DNA of 64,000 nucleotides from Arthrobacter sp. AK04 (GTDB lineage: Bacteria > Actinomycetota > Actinomycetes > Actinomycetales > Micrococcaceae), in contig NZ_JAJOMC010000007.1 in NCBI RefSeq assembly GCF_021129155.1, forward strand, positions 1 to 64,000, read 5' to 3'. The translations under genes and the position numbers were made by a program. Numbering within the stretch: the first letter of the stretch is position 1; the number at the start of each line of letters is the position of its first letter. The notes below the pieces were generated by a model. That model did no database searches, was not told where the DNA came from, and worked only from the letters and a program-made list of their open reading frames with translations. Below are positions 45,543 through 53,371 of this stretch, piece after piece.

Positions 45543-45845
45543 TCGCATCATGTCCACGCAACGCTGGTCATCCACCACCACGACATCAACCCCGCGTGAC
45601 CGCAACAGGTCCAGCTCGCCGTCGGACGTGCGCGCCTCCCCCACCACTACACGGGGGCGGATCGGCATTCTTGATGCATTCGTTTTGGCCGCTAGCGATG
45701 ACGACGCCATTGCGTTCGATTGCAGCAGTGATGGGCGTATCGTCTTCAGCCATGCCGCTTTGCGCGGTTTGATAGGCGGATTCGGATGCCGAAAGGTCGG
45801 CGCTGTCCAGCCTGCTGCCATAAGTTGAGGCTGCTCGTAAGTCAT
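45543..45845 (-). pseudogene. Nucleoside deaminase remnant lacking the zinc site
   Basis: From ATG 45845: MTYEQPQLMAAGWTAPTF, then a frame change near 45790 into ASESAYQTAQSGMAEDD, TPITAAIERNGVVIASGQNE and CIKNADP. Next, at about 45655, it jumps to VVVGEARTSDGELDLLRSRG and VDVVVVDDQRCVDMMR at 45543. The normal central part with the HAE and PCxxC zinc ligands is deleted and the C-terminal ~15 residues are missing. It therefore cannot be an active deaminase. Its end abuts the DeoR remnant base to base. Confidence 0.75.
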
Positions 45846-46278
45846 CGCGCTACTGATGCATGCACATGTGCGCTAGCGGCCCATCTACCGTCGGGGCCTT
45901 AGCGCAGGGCCTCGATGGTGACGCCCATTCAGTCCTTGAGGCTGCTCGCGGTGACTTCGAGTTCCTCCATGAAGACGTTCTGGGTCCTGCCCGCCCTGGC
46001 TGCGCCCCTCCCGGATCCTGCTGCCCCTGGCAGCCGGCCACCATCGCTTCCTCTGTTTGCCAAAGCGCCTTGAACAGGGCGTTGTGAGCCGACGGCCAAG
46101 AAAATCCGATGGTGCCGTGCAACAAACCCCAGTGTCGGCCCCCCTTTACTAGTGAGGCAGCTTTTACAAGCAGTCCCCGGCCAGCGGAAGCTGGTTGAAA
46201 CTTGCAACTGAATATAAAATTCATATCTACCGACCGTGCGGCCGAAGGCCCCACCGTCAGAAACGTAGGTTAGAGAAA
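45846..46278. other. Boundary region between decayed genes and island, no gene seen
   Basis: 433 bases. Open frames on both strands have no family similarity. An AT-rich patch near 46195-46230 (AATATAAAATTCATAT) is the likely promoter of the cassette that follows. No tRNA, integrase remnant or obvious attachment repeat was seen. Confidence 0.45.
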
Positions 46279-46773
46279 ATGATCAGCCCTGAAGTCCAGG
46301 CTGCTGTGGCCACCCTCCAGCAGCAAGCAGACGTCGCGAGGAAATCTCGCGACAGTTTTGAGCTCGACCGTGTCGAGCGCGCTCTCGACGAACTCGTTCG
46401 CAACCATACGAAGACCGGCAAACCTTCGCGCATGATTCGGAGCGCGCGAGCCAACGCATATAAGGTACTCAAAGACCGCGCAAGTTTTAATGCCTTCTCA
46501 CTGGATGCTCCTGAACTGCACACAGAAGCCAGAAGCAAAGCAGAAGCAAGCGCCTATGATGCCTACGCCGAGTTCGAGCTCCTTGACTGGCTAGCACATA
46601 CTTCTACTCTTAACACCGAACAGCGCGTCCTGCTCACTGCCGTCGCGCACGGTCACGACGTCACGTCCCTTGCCCTCGTAACCGGAGTTCCCCTCCAGCG
46701 TATGCGCGAACGTCTTTCTCGAGCCCGAAGGGCCGCCTTCAATGGCTATGCACTGGAGGTGGAGTGCATTTGA
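46279..46773 (+). CDS. Sigma-70 region 4-like helix-turn-helix protein
   Basis: 164 residues. The N-terminal two-thirds is helical and charged (VATLQQQADVARKSRDSFEL, then DRVERALDELVRNHTKTG). The C-terminal ~50 residues resemble a sigma region 4 HTH: LNTEQRVLLTAVAHGHDVTS, then LALVTGVPLQRMRERLSRAR, with conserved RLSRARRAA. There is no sigma region 2, so it is a DNA-binding regulator rather than a full sigma factor. I start at ATG 46279, where similarity in style begins; GGTTAGAGAAA precedes it. Its stop overlaps the mini-ORF at 46770. First gene of the GIY-YIG/GHKL cassette; a regulatory role is inferred. Confidence 0.7.
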   Translation: MISPEVQAAVATLQQQADVARKSRDSFELDRVERALDELVRNHTKTGKPSRMIRSARANAYKVLKDRASFNAFSLDAPELHTEARSKAEASAYDAYAEFELLDWLAHTSTLNTEQRVLLTAVAHGHDVTSLALVTGVPLQRMRERLSRARRAAFNGYALEVECI

Positions 46774-46880
46774 CACCGCGCAGATGTGCCCTTAAACCTT
46801 GGCTTATACGTACTCCAATTCCTACGGGAGCCATGGGTGCTTATGCCCTCGGGTCATCGAACACGGCGGTCTGTGCATGA
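46770..46880 (+). CDS. 36-residue mini-ORF, diverged copy of the GIY-YIG N-terminus
   Basis: TTG 46770 overlaps the upstream TGA, and GGAGGTGGAG lies five bases before it. It encodes TPRRCALKPWLIRTPIPTGA and MGAYALGSSNTAVCA, then TGA at 46878-46880, which overlaps the next gene's ATG (ATGA). It aligns without gaps to the first 36 residues of the GIY-YIG protein with 20 identities. In the shared ALKPWLIR block most DNA differences are synonymous (AAA/AAG, CCT/CCG, CTT/CTA, ATA/ATC, CGT/CGA), which suggests past or present protein-level selection. It may be a coupling leader peptide or a remnant of tandem duplication. Confidence 0.55.
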   Translation: MTPRRCALKPWLIRTPIPTGAMGAYALGSSNTAVCA

Positions 46881-47245
46881 CCAGCCGCAGATACGCCCTT
46901 AAGCCGTGGCTAATCCGAGCCCTAATCCCTGCCCATGTGATTGGAGCCTACGTCCTGTGGTCGCCCGAAGCCCCGGTGTATGTGGGCCGCAGCGACACGT
47001 GCCTCCGGCGACGACTCCTGGAGCACTCCCAGAACTGGCCGCACAGTTACTTCACCTACGACGTGGCCTTTTCAACGCATGACGCCTACACCATGGAATG
47101 CAGCCTTTTCCACGCGCTCGACCGTACCGCCAACATTGCCCACCCCCAGCGGCCACAGTCCGGCCAGCCGTCGTGTCCTTTTTGCTTCGGGGCCGTCAGA
47201 GCTGCCCGTGATGGCCGTCTCGAACTCCTGTTCATCTCCGCCTAA
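46877..47245 (+). CDS. GIY-YIG nuclease-like protein
   Basis: 122 residues. The GIY-YIG core is recognisable: GAY at 23-25, YVG at 35-37, an arginine helix LRRRLLEH at 43-50 and Glu74 in TMECSLFHAL, matching the catalytic Tyr, Arg and Glu positions of the superfamily. A C-terminal SCPFCFGA (CxxC at 100-103) may bind zinc. A single-domain nuclease of this size resembles excision or homing-type GIY-YIG cores with no added DNA-binding domain. ATG 46877 overlaps the mini-ORF stop. The GHKL ATPase begins 58 bases downstream and is probably in the same transcript. Confidence 0.72.
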   Translation: MTSRRYALKPWLIRALIPAHVIGAYVLWSPEAPVYVGRSDTCLRRRLLEHSQNWPHSYFTYDVAFSTHDAYTMECSLFHALDRTANIAHPQRPQSGQPSCPFCFGAVRAARDGRLELLFISA

Positions 47246-47303
47246 TCCAGCCATACCGCCCGGGCCGCACACTGCACCCCCGGCAGAGAAAGGAAGCATC
47301 GAA

Positions 47304-49082
47304 ATGACCGCCAACCCCCTTTTCCAGGCACCCACAACCGCCCACACCGACGAGGGCCGCACCTCGGCGCTCATTGAGGTCGACAAGGCACTCGAAAGTA
47401 TGCGCGATGCGGGCTTTGACCTGACAGCCGCTGCAGGCGAACCCATCGACAACTCGATCGAGGCCACTGCAAGCATCATCCGCATCGAGCCTAAGTACTC
47501 CAAAGACAAGAAGCACATCACCGAGCTCGCCTTTGCCGACAATGGACGCGGGATCGATCTGCCGGTCCTCGCCAAGGTCCTCAAAATGGGGTATTCCAGC
47601 CGGTACGGGCAACGGAAGGGGCTGGGCAGGTTCGGAGTCGGCCTTAAGCTGGCTGCCCTCAGCGTGGGCACACGCATCGAGGTTTACACCAAAACGGCCG
47701 ACAGTGACGCTTATCATCTCGCATACCTAGATCTGGCAGAAATCAGCGCCGGAACACAGACCGTGATCCGCACCGTCGAGGTCGCGGGCTGGCCTGCCGA
47801 TCACGTGGACCTGATGAAAGACCTTAAAGAAAAACCGTTTGAAAGCGGAACCCTCGTCCTCTGGAAGAAAATTGACCGGCTTTCTAGCGGCGGCACGTAT
47901 AGCGCCTCCCTCCAGACCAAGATCGATGACCTGCGCAAGTTCATCGCTCGGGTGTACCGCGAATTCCTGGACCAGGGCCTCCATATCGCCCTCGCTGGCA
48001 AGCCCGTGACCTTGCACGATCCGCTCTTCCTGCTGGATAATCCGCGCATCCAATCCCGTTACGGTAAGCGGGCGGACCTTACCCGAGAGCAGCTCAAAGG
48101 CAAGGTGATCGAAGAAACCGACCTCACCATTGACGACCACGACGTGCACGTCACTGTCTCCATCGCACCGGACATTTTCCGCCACGTGAAAGGTAAGGGT
48201 GGCGAGTTTGATCTGGACGGCAAGGAGATCCGCGAGTTTCAAATCAACCAGGAAAATGAGGGCCGCATCAGCATGATGCGGAATGGCCGTGAGATCTACT
48301 ACGACATCGTGCCTCGGATGCTTACCGGAGGTGTCACCGTTGGTGATCGTTACATCGGCATCGAGGTCTCCTTTCCTGCGGAGCTCGATGAGTACTTCCA
48401 GGTGCGCCATGTTAAGCGCGGAGCCGAACCCGTTAACAAACTTCGGGACGCACTCCGGGAGTGGTTGAAGCGACCCATCAGGCAGGCCCGTCGAGAGATC
48501 CGACACCACTGGGATATCGTACGCATCACGCAGCAGTCTGAAAGCGTCGATGGCCGCGCCCCTGAAATTCAGGAGGCGATCGACCGCGCGGAGCAAACTA
48601 CTCTCCGAGGTCAAGCGGGTCTGAGCCTTACTGCAAGTGAGGAATCCGAAAAGATTGCGAAGATCCTCGACGAGATGGACATCGACCCCGAGGCCGGTGC
48701 GGACAGGGCAGACGAAATCCGTAGCCATATCGCCGAGCACCCGATGACGATCCTCGACGGCAGTTGGCCGAGCAAAGAGATGATGGCCATCGACCACCTC
48801 AACGGCAAGGTCATCCTCCGGCTCAACCACCGGCACCCATTCATCAGGGATATCTATGACGTGCTGCGAGAAACCGGCGACAAAGCCTACGACGAGCAGC
48901 AGCCCGCTGACATGCACGGCCTTATCCGCCGCACTTCCATGGCACTGGACATGCTGTTCTTCGCCTACGCCAAAGCCGAAAACCTCCATCGCGAGCCTGA
49001 GGAGATGTTTACGGATCTCCGTGGTTACTGGGGGCAGCACACCCAGGCCTACATGAAAGAACTCGAAAAGTACGAGGAGTAA
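47304..49082 (+). CDS. GHKL-superfamily ATPase (MORC/Hsp90/MutL-like)
   Basis: 592 residues. The GHKL (Bergerat) site is complete: N-box EPIDNSIEA with Glu46 and Asn50, G1 box ADNGRGI at 79-84 and G2 GLGRFGVGLKLAALS at 106-120. Residues ~120-390 form the transducer-like domain (a Lys-rich FESGTLVLWKKIDRL stretch and FQINQENEGRISMMRNGREI). The C-terminal half is long helical and charged. It resembles stand-alone prokaryotic MORC-type ATPases found next to restriction genes. It probably clamps DNA on ATP binding. ATG 47304 follows AAGGAAG. A classic terminator follows at 49111. Confidence 0.82.
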   Translation: MTANPLFQAPTTAHTDEGRTSALIEVDKALESMRDAGFDLTAAAGEPIDNSIEATASIIRIEPKYSKDKKHITELAFADNGRGIDLPVLAKVLKMGYSSRYGQRKGLGRFGVGLKLAALSVGTRIEVYTKTADSDAYHLAYLDLAEISAGTQTVIRTVEVAGWPADHVDLMKDLKEKPFESGTLVLWKKIDRLSSGGTYSASLQTKIDDLRKFIARVYREFLDQGLHIALAGKPVTLHDPLFLLDNPRIQSRYGKRADLTREQLKGKVIEETDLTIDDHDVHVTVSIAPDIFRHVKGKGGEFDLDGKEIREFQINQENEGRISMMRNGREIYYDIVPRMLTGGVTVGDRYIGIEVSFPAELDEYFQVRHVKRGAEPVNKLRDALREWLKRPIRQARREIRHHWDIVRITQQSESVDGRAPEIQEAIDRAEQTTLRGQAGLSLTASEESEKIAKILDEMDIDPEAGADRADEIRSHIAEHPMTILDGSWPSKEMMAIDHLNGKVILRLNHRHPFIRDIYDVLRETGDKAYDEQQPADMHGLIRRTSMALDMLFFAYAKAENLHREPEEMFTDLRGYWGQHTQAYMKELEKYEE

Positions 49083-49110
49083 GTCAAAGCGGCCTGGAAA
49101 TTCTCCCGTG

Positions 49111-49149
49111 AGAACTCCCCAGGGGCGTTGAGCCTTTGGGGAGTTCTCT
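49111..49149 (+). terminator. Intrinsic terminator of the cassette
   Basis: GAGAACTCCCCA (49111-49122) pairs exactly with TGGGGAGTTCTC (49138-49149), followed by TCTTTGTTTTTG, a genuine U tract. It closes the sigma-like/GIY-YIG/GHKL unit. Confidence 0.9.
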
Positions 49150-49230
49150 CTTTGTTTTTGTAAGCGGCCGATCGTCCGGCACCCGTAGGCAGCCGCAATT
49201 TTCCGGGATGCGGTTGGGTATTCTGTCGAA

Positions 49231-49488
49231 ATGACAAACGTTGAAGAAGCTCGGTTCACTCAACCCTCCCACCCCTACACCAAGACCGTTCACCTGCCGA
49301 AGCCGGATGGGTCGACTCGCGATGAGAGTATTTTGACGGCGGAGGCCGAGGAAAAAGTCCTGAGTGAGTTGTCCGCTAACGAGTATGTCCAGCAGCGTGT
49401 AGGTATAAGTTACAGGTCAATGGGCAACAGGGTTATTTGGGACGTCTCGTTTCAGATTGGCCTCCAAATGGATGCACCGGAGAATTAA
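49231..49488 (+). CDS. Small hypothetical protein (85 aa)
   Basis: Soluble, acidic protein of 85 residues: MTNVEEARFTQPSHPYTKTV..., a helical stretch TAEAEEKVLSELSANEYVQQ and an amphipathic strand end RVIWDVSFQIGLQM. I recognise no domain. It sits between two intrinsic terminators and so is a monocistronic gene with its own promoter, in the AT-richer 49160-49230 stretch. The ATG at 49231 has no strong ribosome binding site. Confidence 0.6.
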   Translation: MTNVEEARFTQPSHPYTKTVHLPKPDGSTRDESILTAEAEEKVLSELSANEYVQQRVGISYRSMGNRVIWDVSFQIGLQMDAPEN

Positions 49489-49502
49489 CAGCTTGAAAAC
49501 CC

Positions 49503-49532
49503 AAGAGCCGGTCCCCATCAAGACCGGCTCTT
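49503..49532 (+). terminator. Intrinsic terminator of the 85-residue gene
   Basis: AAGAGCCGGTC (49503-49513) pairs with GACCGGCTCTT (49522-49532), followed by CCGTTTTC. Fifteen bases after the stop. Confidence 0.88.
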
Positions 49533-49659
49533 CCGTTTTCCCCGGCAAACCCAGCATCCGCTCATTCTGTCCATCTGGACTTGAGGCGGCAGGCCCGTCC
49601 CAGGCGTGGAGGGGCCGGGGGTGACGTGAGGGGAGTCTGACGGTTGTACGGTTAACCTC

Positions 49660-50634
49660 ATGCCTTCCCAGAGCGCGGTTTTTGTTGATGCCGGCTTCCT
49701 CCTCGCGGTCGGCGGGACCCATGTGGCGGGGACTTCGATCCGGTCCGCTTTCCGGGGTGAATTACGAGAAACTCATCCAAGGCATTCTGAAGCGCACCGC
49801 TGAGCACCCCGGTCTCGACGTGCTGCGGGTCTACTGGTACGACGCCTCAAAGGACGCCCTGTTCACCGACCAGCACAAGTCGATCGGACTGCTGCCGGAC
49901 GTCAAGGTGCGCCTGGGAAGGATCTCTTTCAACGGGGAGCAAAAAGGCGTTGACCTCAAGCTCGGGCTGGATCTGGTGGGAGTGGCCCGCAACCGCGCGG
50001 CCTTCACCGCGTTCCTGGTCTCCGGCGACGATGACCTCGCCGAAGCGGTTGAGGAAGCCCAGGACCTGGGCATGAAAGTCGTCCTGGTCGGCTTAGACAA
50101 CCCCGATCATCGCCTCGGTGTACAGTCCGTCGCAGAGCATCTGGCCCTGCGGGTCGACAGCATCATCGCCCTCCCGGCATCCCTCATCGAAGAGTGCTTC
50201 ACTAAGTATGTAGCGGAGGAACCGCGGCCGATACCAGCCCTAACGGTCAAACCTCCGGTACCAGTCGCCAAGGCCCCCGCCCCGGGGCCGCGCCGCCACG
50301 GAAACGAATATTCCTCCCCGGATACCGAGGCCCGGACCGAGGCCCGCTTCGTATACAGCTCAGGCGGGTACGGACCGGACTTTCTTCCCGCGGACGACAA
50401 TCCCGTCGACGTCGCCTTCGATGTCGGAGAAAGCATGGCGGCCAGCTGGTACGGCACGGTCACCCAGGGAGAACTCAACGATCTCCTCGCCGACCGCCCT
50501 ATCCTGCCCACTGACATAGACCGTGTGCTCCTCAAGACTGCGTCCAGCGGATAGGCGAGTACAAGACGGACCTGCAGGGAGTACGCCGTGCCGTGCGCGA
50601 GGCGTGCGGGACGAGTCTGGAGCAGTTGATCTGA
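49660..50634 (+). pseudogene. NYN-domain (LabA-like) protein with two compensating frameshifts
   Basis: From ATG 49660, PSQSAVFVDAGFLLAVGG gives the first NYN acidic residue (Asp10). At a run of four G (49754-49757) one extra base shifts the frame; the domain continues as VNYEKLIQGILKRTAEHP, VYWYDASKD, LKLGLDLVGVA and FLVSGDDDLAEAVEEAQDLG with the remaining acidic residues. Near 50545 a missing base (GCGTCCAGCGG) restores the first frame, giving RIGEYKTDLQGVRRAVREAC and a stop at 50632. The two shifts cancel, so the total is exactly 325 codons. NYN proteins are metal-dependent RNases. Sequencing error or recent decay. Confidence 0.7.
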
Positions 50635-50902
50635 GCCCGTCGGACTCCCCTATGTAACCCGGGCTGCTACCGCTGGAAAAGTGGCGCCCAGGGGCTGCCG
50701 GGGACAAGAAGTACTTTTAGAATCCTTGCGCTGTCCGAGAAAGTATTCGCCACTACCCCAGCTTTGCACGGAGGATTACTTCTGCGCGTGGCGGAGGCTG
50801 CAAATCTCGCGACCCAACGTACCGCGCAGGCCTGTGTGGGCGGGTGAGAGCGAAGCCTTCCTGGCGACCGCAGCTCCGAGCCTTCGCGTCACATCCCAGG
50901 AG
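50635..50902. other. Convergent intergenic region, no gene seen
   Basis: 268 bases between the NYN gene and the end of dndA. Open frames here are short and show no similarity. No clean hairpin was found. Confidence 0.4.
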
Positions 50903-52123
50903 TCATAGGAGCTGCCCCTTCTCTCTTGGCAAGTGTTCCAGCAGCCCGCGAAGCCGCCGCGCAATCTCCTCATACGGTATCTTCGTCGTCCCTGGTCCCC
51001 ACGAGAGGCGGAGCGCTCCTTCCACCCGGCTCTGCGGGAACCCCGCGGCGGATAGCACATGGCTATGTTCATAAGCTTGGGAAGTGCAGGCAGACCCGTT
51101 CGACAGCGCCACAATGTCCTTCAGCGCTACGATCGCCGCCTCTGAATCGACGCCTGGAATCGATACGTTAAGAGTGCTCGCAACCGTCCGGTCAAGATCA
51201 CCATTCAGTTCGGCACCTAGTGGCGTCAAGGCCGTAAGAAATTGTTCCCTGATCTCCATAGCGTGTTGCATCCGCTGCTTGGCTTCTTTCAGGGCCAGGG
51301 CTGAGGCTGTACCTAACCCTGCTATAAGGGCGACAGGAAGGGTACCAGGGCGAAGGCCCCGTTCCTGTCCGCCGCCGAACATCAGCGGCCTAAGGGGGAT
51401 GCGTTTGTAGCCTCGTCGTCGGCAAATGAGGGCACCGATCCCTTTTGGACCGCCAATCTTGTGACCAGAAACAGCAAGAAGATCGATGCGCGCGTTCCGT
51501 AGCGGCTCGATCAGCTTTCCAAATGCTTGGGCGGCATCCACATGGAAGTATGCCTCATGGTCATGCAGCACGTCAGCGATTTCTTGAAGCGGTTGGATTA
51601 CTCCGGTCTCGTTGTTGACGGCCATAACAGAAACCATCAACGTATCTGGTCGTAACGCGGCTGCGACAACTTCAGGCGCTACCCAGCCACCTTCGGTGGG
51701 TGGCAGCAATTCGACGTCGAATCCTCGTGCTCGCAAGACCTCGAGAGGCTCGAGGACCGCCTTATGCTCGATTTGTGTCGAGATGATGTGGCGCTTGCCG
51801 CTAGCCTCCCCGTGTGCAGCTAGCCCTAGAATCGCAAGATTGTTGCTTTCCGTAGCGCCGCTTGTAAAGATTACTTCGTCGAGTTGAGCGGCTACGACCG
51901 CGGCGAGTTCGCCTCGCGCCTGCTTGACGCGCTCTTTGGCGCGCTGCCCGTAAGAATGGGTCCTGCTGCCGGCGTTGCCAAATTCGAAGGCCATGTATGT
52001 CATGACTTCTTCTGCGACCCTTTGATCAACGGGGGCAGTGGAGTTGAAATCCAAGTAGACGGGCGATGTTCCTGCTACAAGCGACGAAACAGCTGCGATG
52101 TCAGGGGTAGGCACTACGTTCAT
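50903..52123 (-). CDS. dndA: Cysteine desulfurase DndA
   Basis: PLP-dependent desulfurase of 406 residues that takes sulfur from cysteine and passes it to DndC for DNA phosphorothioation. PLP lysine Lys222 in SGHKIGGPKG, the preceding HVDAAQAFGK near 195, the substrate loop NNETGVIQPL near 170 and the active-site Cys346 in SNGSACTSQ. IscS/NifS-like overall; the divergent dndBCDE genes make DndA the best name. Start at ATG 52123; the frame is open to 52327 across the promoter region without similarity. Confidence 0.92.
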   Translation of the reverse strand: MNVVPTPDIAAVSSLVAGTSPVYLDFNSTAPVDQRVAEEVMTYMAFEFGNAGSRTHSYGQRAKERVKQARGELAAVVAAQLDEVIFTSGATESNNLAILGLAAHGEASGKRHIISTQIEHKAVLEPLEVLRARGFDVELLPPTEGGWVAPEVVAAALRPDTLMVSVMAVNNETGVIQPLQEIADVLHDHEAYFHVDAAQAFGKLIEPLRNARIDLLAVSGHKIGGPKGIGALICRRRGYKRIPLRPLMFGGGQERGLRPGTLPVALIAGLGTASALALKEAKQRMQHAMEIREQFLTALTPLGAELNGDLDRTVASTLNVSIPGVDSEAAIVALKDIVALSNGSACTSQAYEHSHVLSAAGFPQSRVEGALRLSWGPGTTKIPYEEIARRLRGLLEHLPREKGQLL

Positions 52124-52154
52124 GTCTAGTACCCTAACCCAAAGTACGGATGCC

Positions 52155-52205
52155 TGTTTGGATCCTTTACCGCGTGTTGTTTGGATCCAAGGATCCATAC
52201 ATGAT
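52155..52205. promoter_or_regulatory. Repeated GGATCC palindromes in the dndA-dndB promoter region
   Basis: TGTTTGGATCC occurs twice (52155-52165, 52178-52188), 23 bases apart. TTGGATCCAA at 52181-52190 is a perfect palindrome and a third GGATCC follows at 52191. A possible dndB promoter is TTGTTT (52177-52182), 17 bases, CATGAT (52200-52205), placing the palindrome between -35 and -10. A repressor (DndB in some systems) may bind here. Confidence 0.45.
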
Positions 52206-52216
52206 AGAAACGACGT

Positions 52217-53371
52217 ATGACGCAAAAGAGGCCTGACCGAGAACTCTCGGGCGCCGGAACCGGAAGCGCAAAATCTGGCGAGTTCGAGTACGTCTTTCCC
52301 GCGATCCGTGGCGTGCAAGCGGGACACGAGTACTTCGTGACCATGTGCCCGCTGCGGATTGTCCCACGCCTCTTCGTTTATAACGAAGAAGAATTGCCCG
52401 CAGAGATGCGGGCGCAGCGTTCCCTTAATAAAGCCCGAGTCCCCGAGATGGCCCGCTACATTGTGGAGAATCCGGACAGCTATATCTTCTCAGCACTTAC
52501 TGCCTCCGTGAACGCCGACGTGCGGTTCGAGTCGCCGCTGGGAGATACTGGTCCCGCTGAGCGTGTCGGTACTTTGACAGTTCCCATGTCAGCCACCTTC
52601 GTAATCAACGACGGGCAGCACCGCCGCGCTGCCATTCAACAGGCTCTGGCCGAAAATCCAGCTTTGGGTGACGAGACCATCGCAATCGTCATGTTCATTG
52701 ACGTCGGTTTAAGCCGCTGCCAACAGATGTTCGCTGACCTGAATCGATACGCGATCAGGCCTGCAAAGTCGATCGGCGTGCTCTATGATCACCGTGATCC
52801 TATGGCCGCTATAGCAAGGCTCGTGGTGTCCCAAAACCCGGTCCTCAGCGACTTGACGGAGATGGAGAGCAGTAACCTGGCCCCCCGGTCCCGCAAGCTG
52901 TTCACGCTATCTGCACTGCACACAGCTACGAGTGCCTTGCTAAACGAGATCAAGCCGGATTCGTTGACTGAACGCGTCGATCTTGCTGCCGAATTCTGGC
53001 GCCTCGTCGCTAGCCAGTTCCCGCTGTGGCAGCAGGTCTACCGCGGCGAAGTCACTGCAGGGGAAGTGCGTCAGGACTTTATTCACACCCACAGCATTGC
53101 TTTGCACGCGCTGGGCCGGGTCGGCAACACCCTGCTCCGCGAGAGCCCGGTTCCGTCCACATGGGAGGATCGCTTGGAAAAGCTGCGCACCATCGATTGG
53201 CACCGTAAAAATGCTGATACCTGGGAAGGCCGCGCGACAAACGCCGGCAAGGTCAGTAAGAGCCGCACCAACGTGGAACTGACTACCGCATACATTCGAA
53301 CTGCACTTGGCATGCCGCTGCCCCCTGACGAAAAGCGCGCCGAGGATGCTTTTACCCGAGGAGAGAAATGA
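52217..53371 (+). CDS. dndB: DndB, DGQHR-domain regulator of phosphorothioation
   Basis: 384 residues with the diagnostic NDGQHRRAAI motif (DGQHR at 132-136) after VPMSATFV, and a helical C-terminal half. DndB is not needed for sulfur insertion but represses dnd genes and affects which sites are modified in studied systems. It opens with a disordered polar stretch, then FEYVFPAIRGVQAGHEYFV. Start ATG 52217. Its stop overlaps the dndC ATG (ATGA). Divergent from dndA across 93 bases with repeated palindromes. Confidence 0.93.
   Translation: MTQKRPDRELSGAGTGSAKSGEFEYVFPAIRGVQAGHEYFVTMCPLRIVPRLFVYNEEELPAEMRAQRSLNKARVPEMARYIVENPDSYIFSALTASVNADVRFESPLGDTGPAERVGTLTVPMSATFVINDGQHRRAAIQQALAENPALGDETIAIVMFIDVGLSRCQQMFADLNRYAIRPAKSIGVLYDHRDPMAAIARLVVSQNPVLSDLTEMESSNLAPRSRKLFTLSALHTATSALLNEIKPDSLTERVDLAAEFWRLVASQFPLWQQVYRGEVTAGEVRQDFIHTHSIALHALGRVGNTLLRESPVPSTWEDRLEKLRTIDWHRKNADTWEGRATNAGKVSKSRTNVELTTAYIRTALGMPLPPDEKRAEDAFTRGEK

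Noticed and set aside
45846-46278. tRNA or attachment site at the island border
   Set aside because: No cloverleaf, no T-loop GGTTCGA-like sequence, and no matching repeat found on the other side within the window.
46799-47245. Longer GIY-YIG start at ATG/TTG 46799
   Set aside because: The extra 26 residues have no similarity, and ATG 46877 sits in the ATGA overlap with the mini-ORF.
47304-49082. Gyrase/topoisomerase VI or histidine kinase
   Set aside because: It has the GHKL ATP site but no topoisomerase catalytic domain, no histidine phospho-acceptor domain and no membrane segment.
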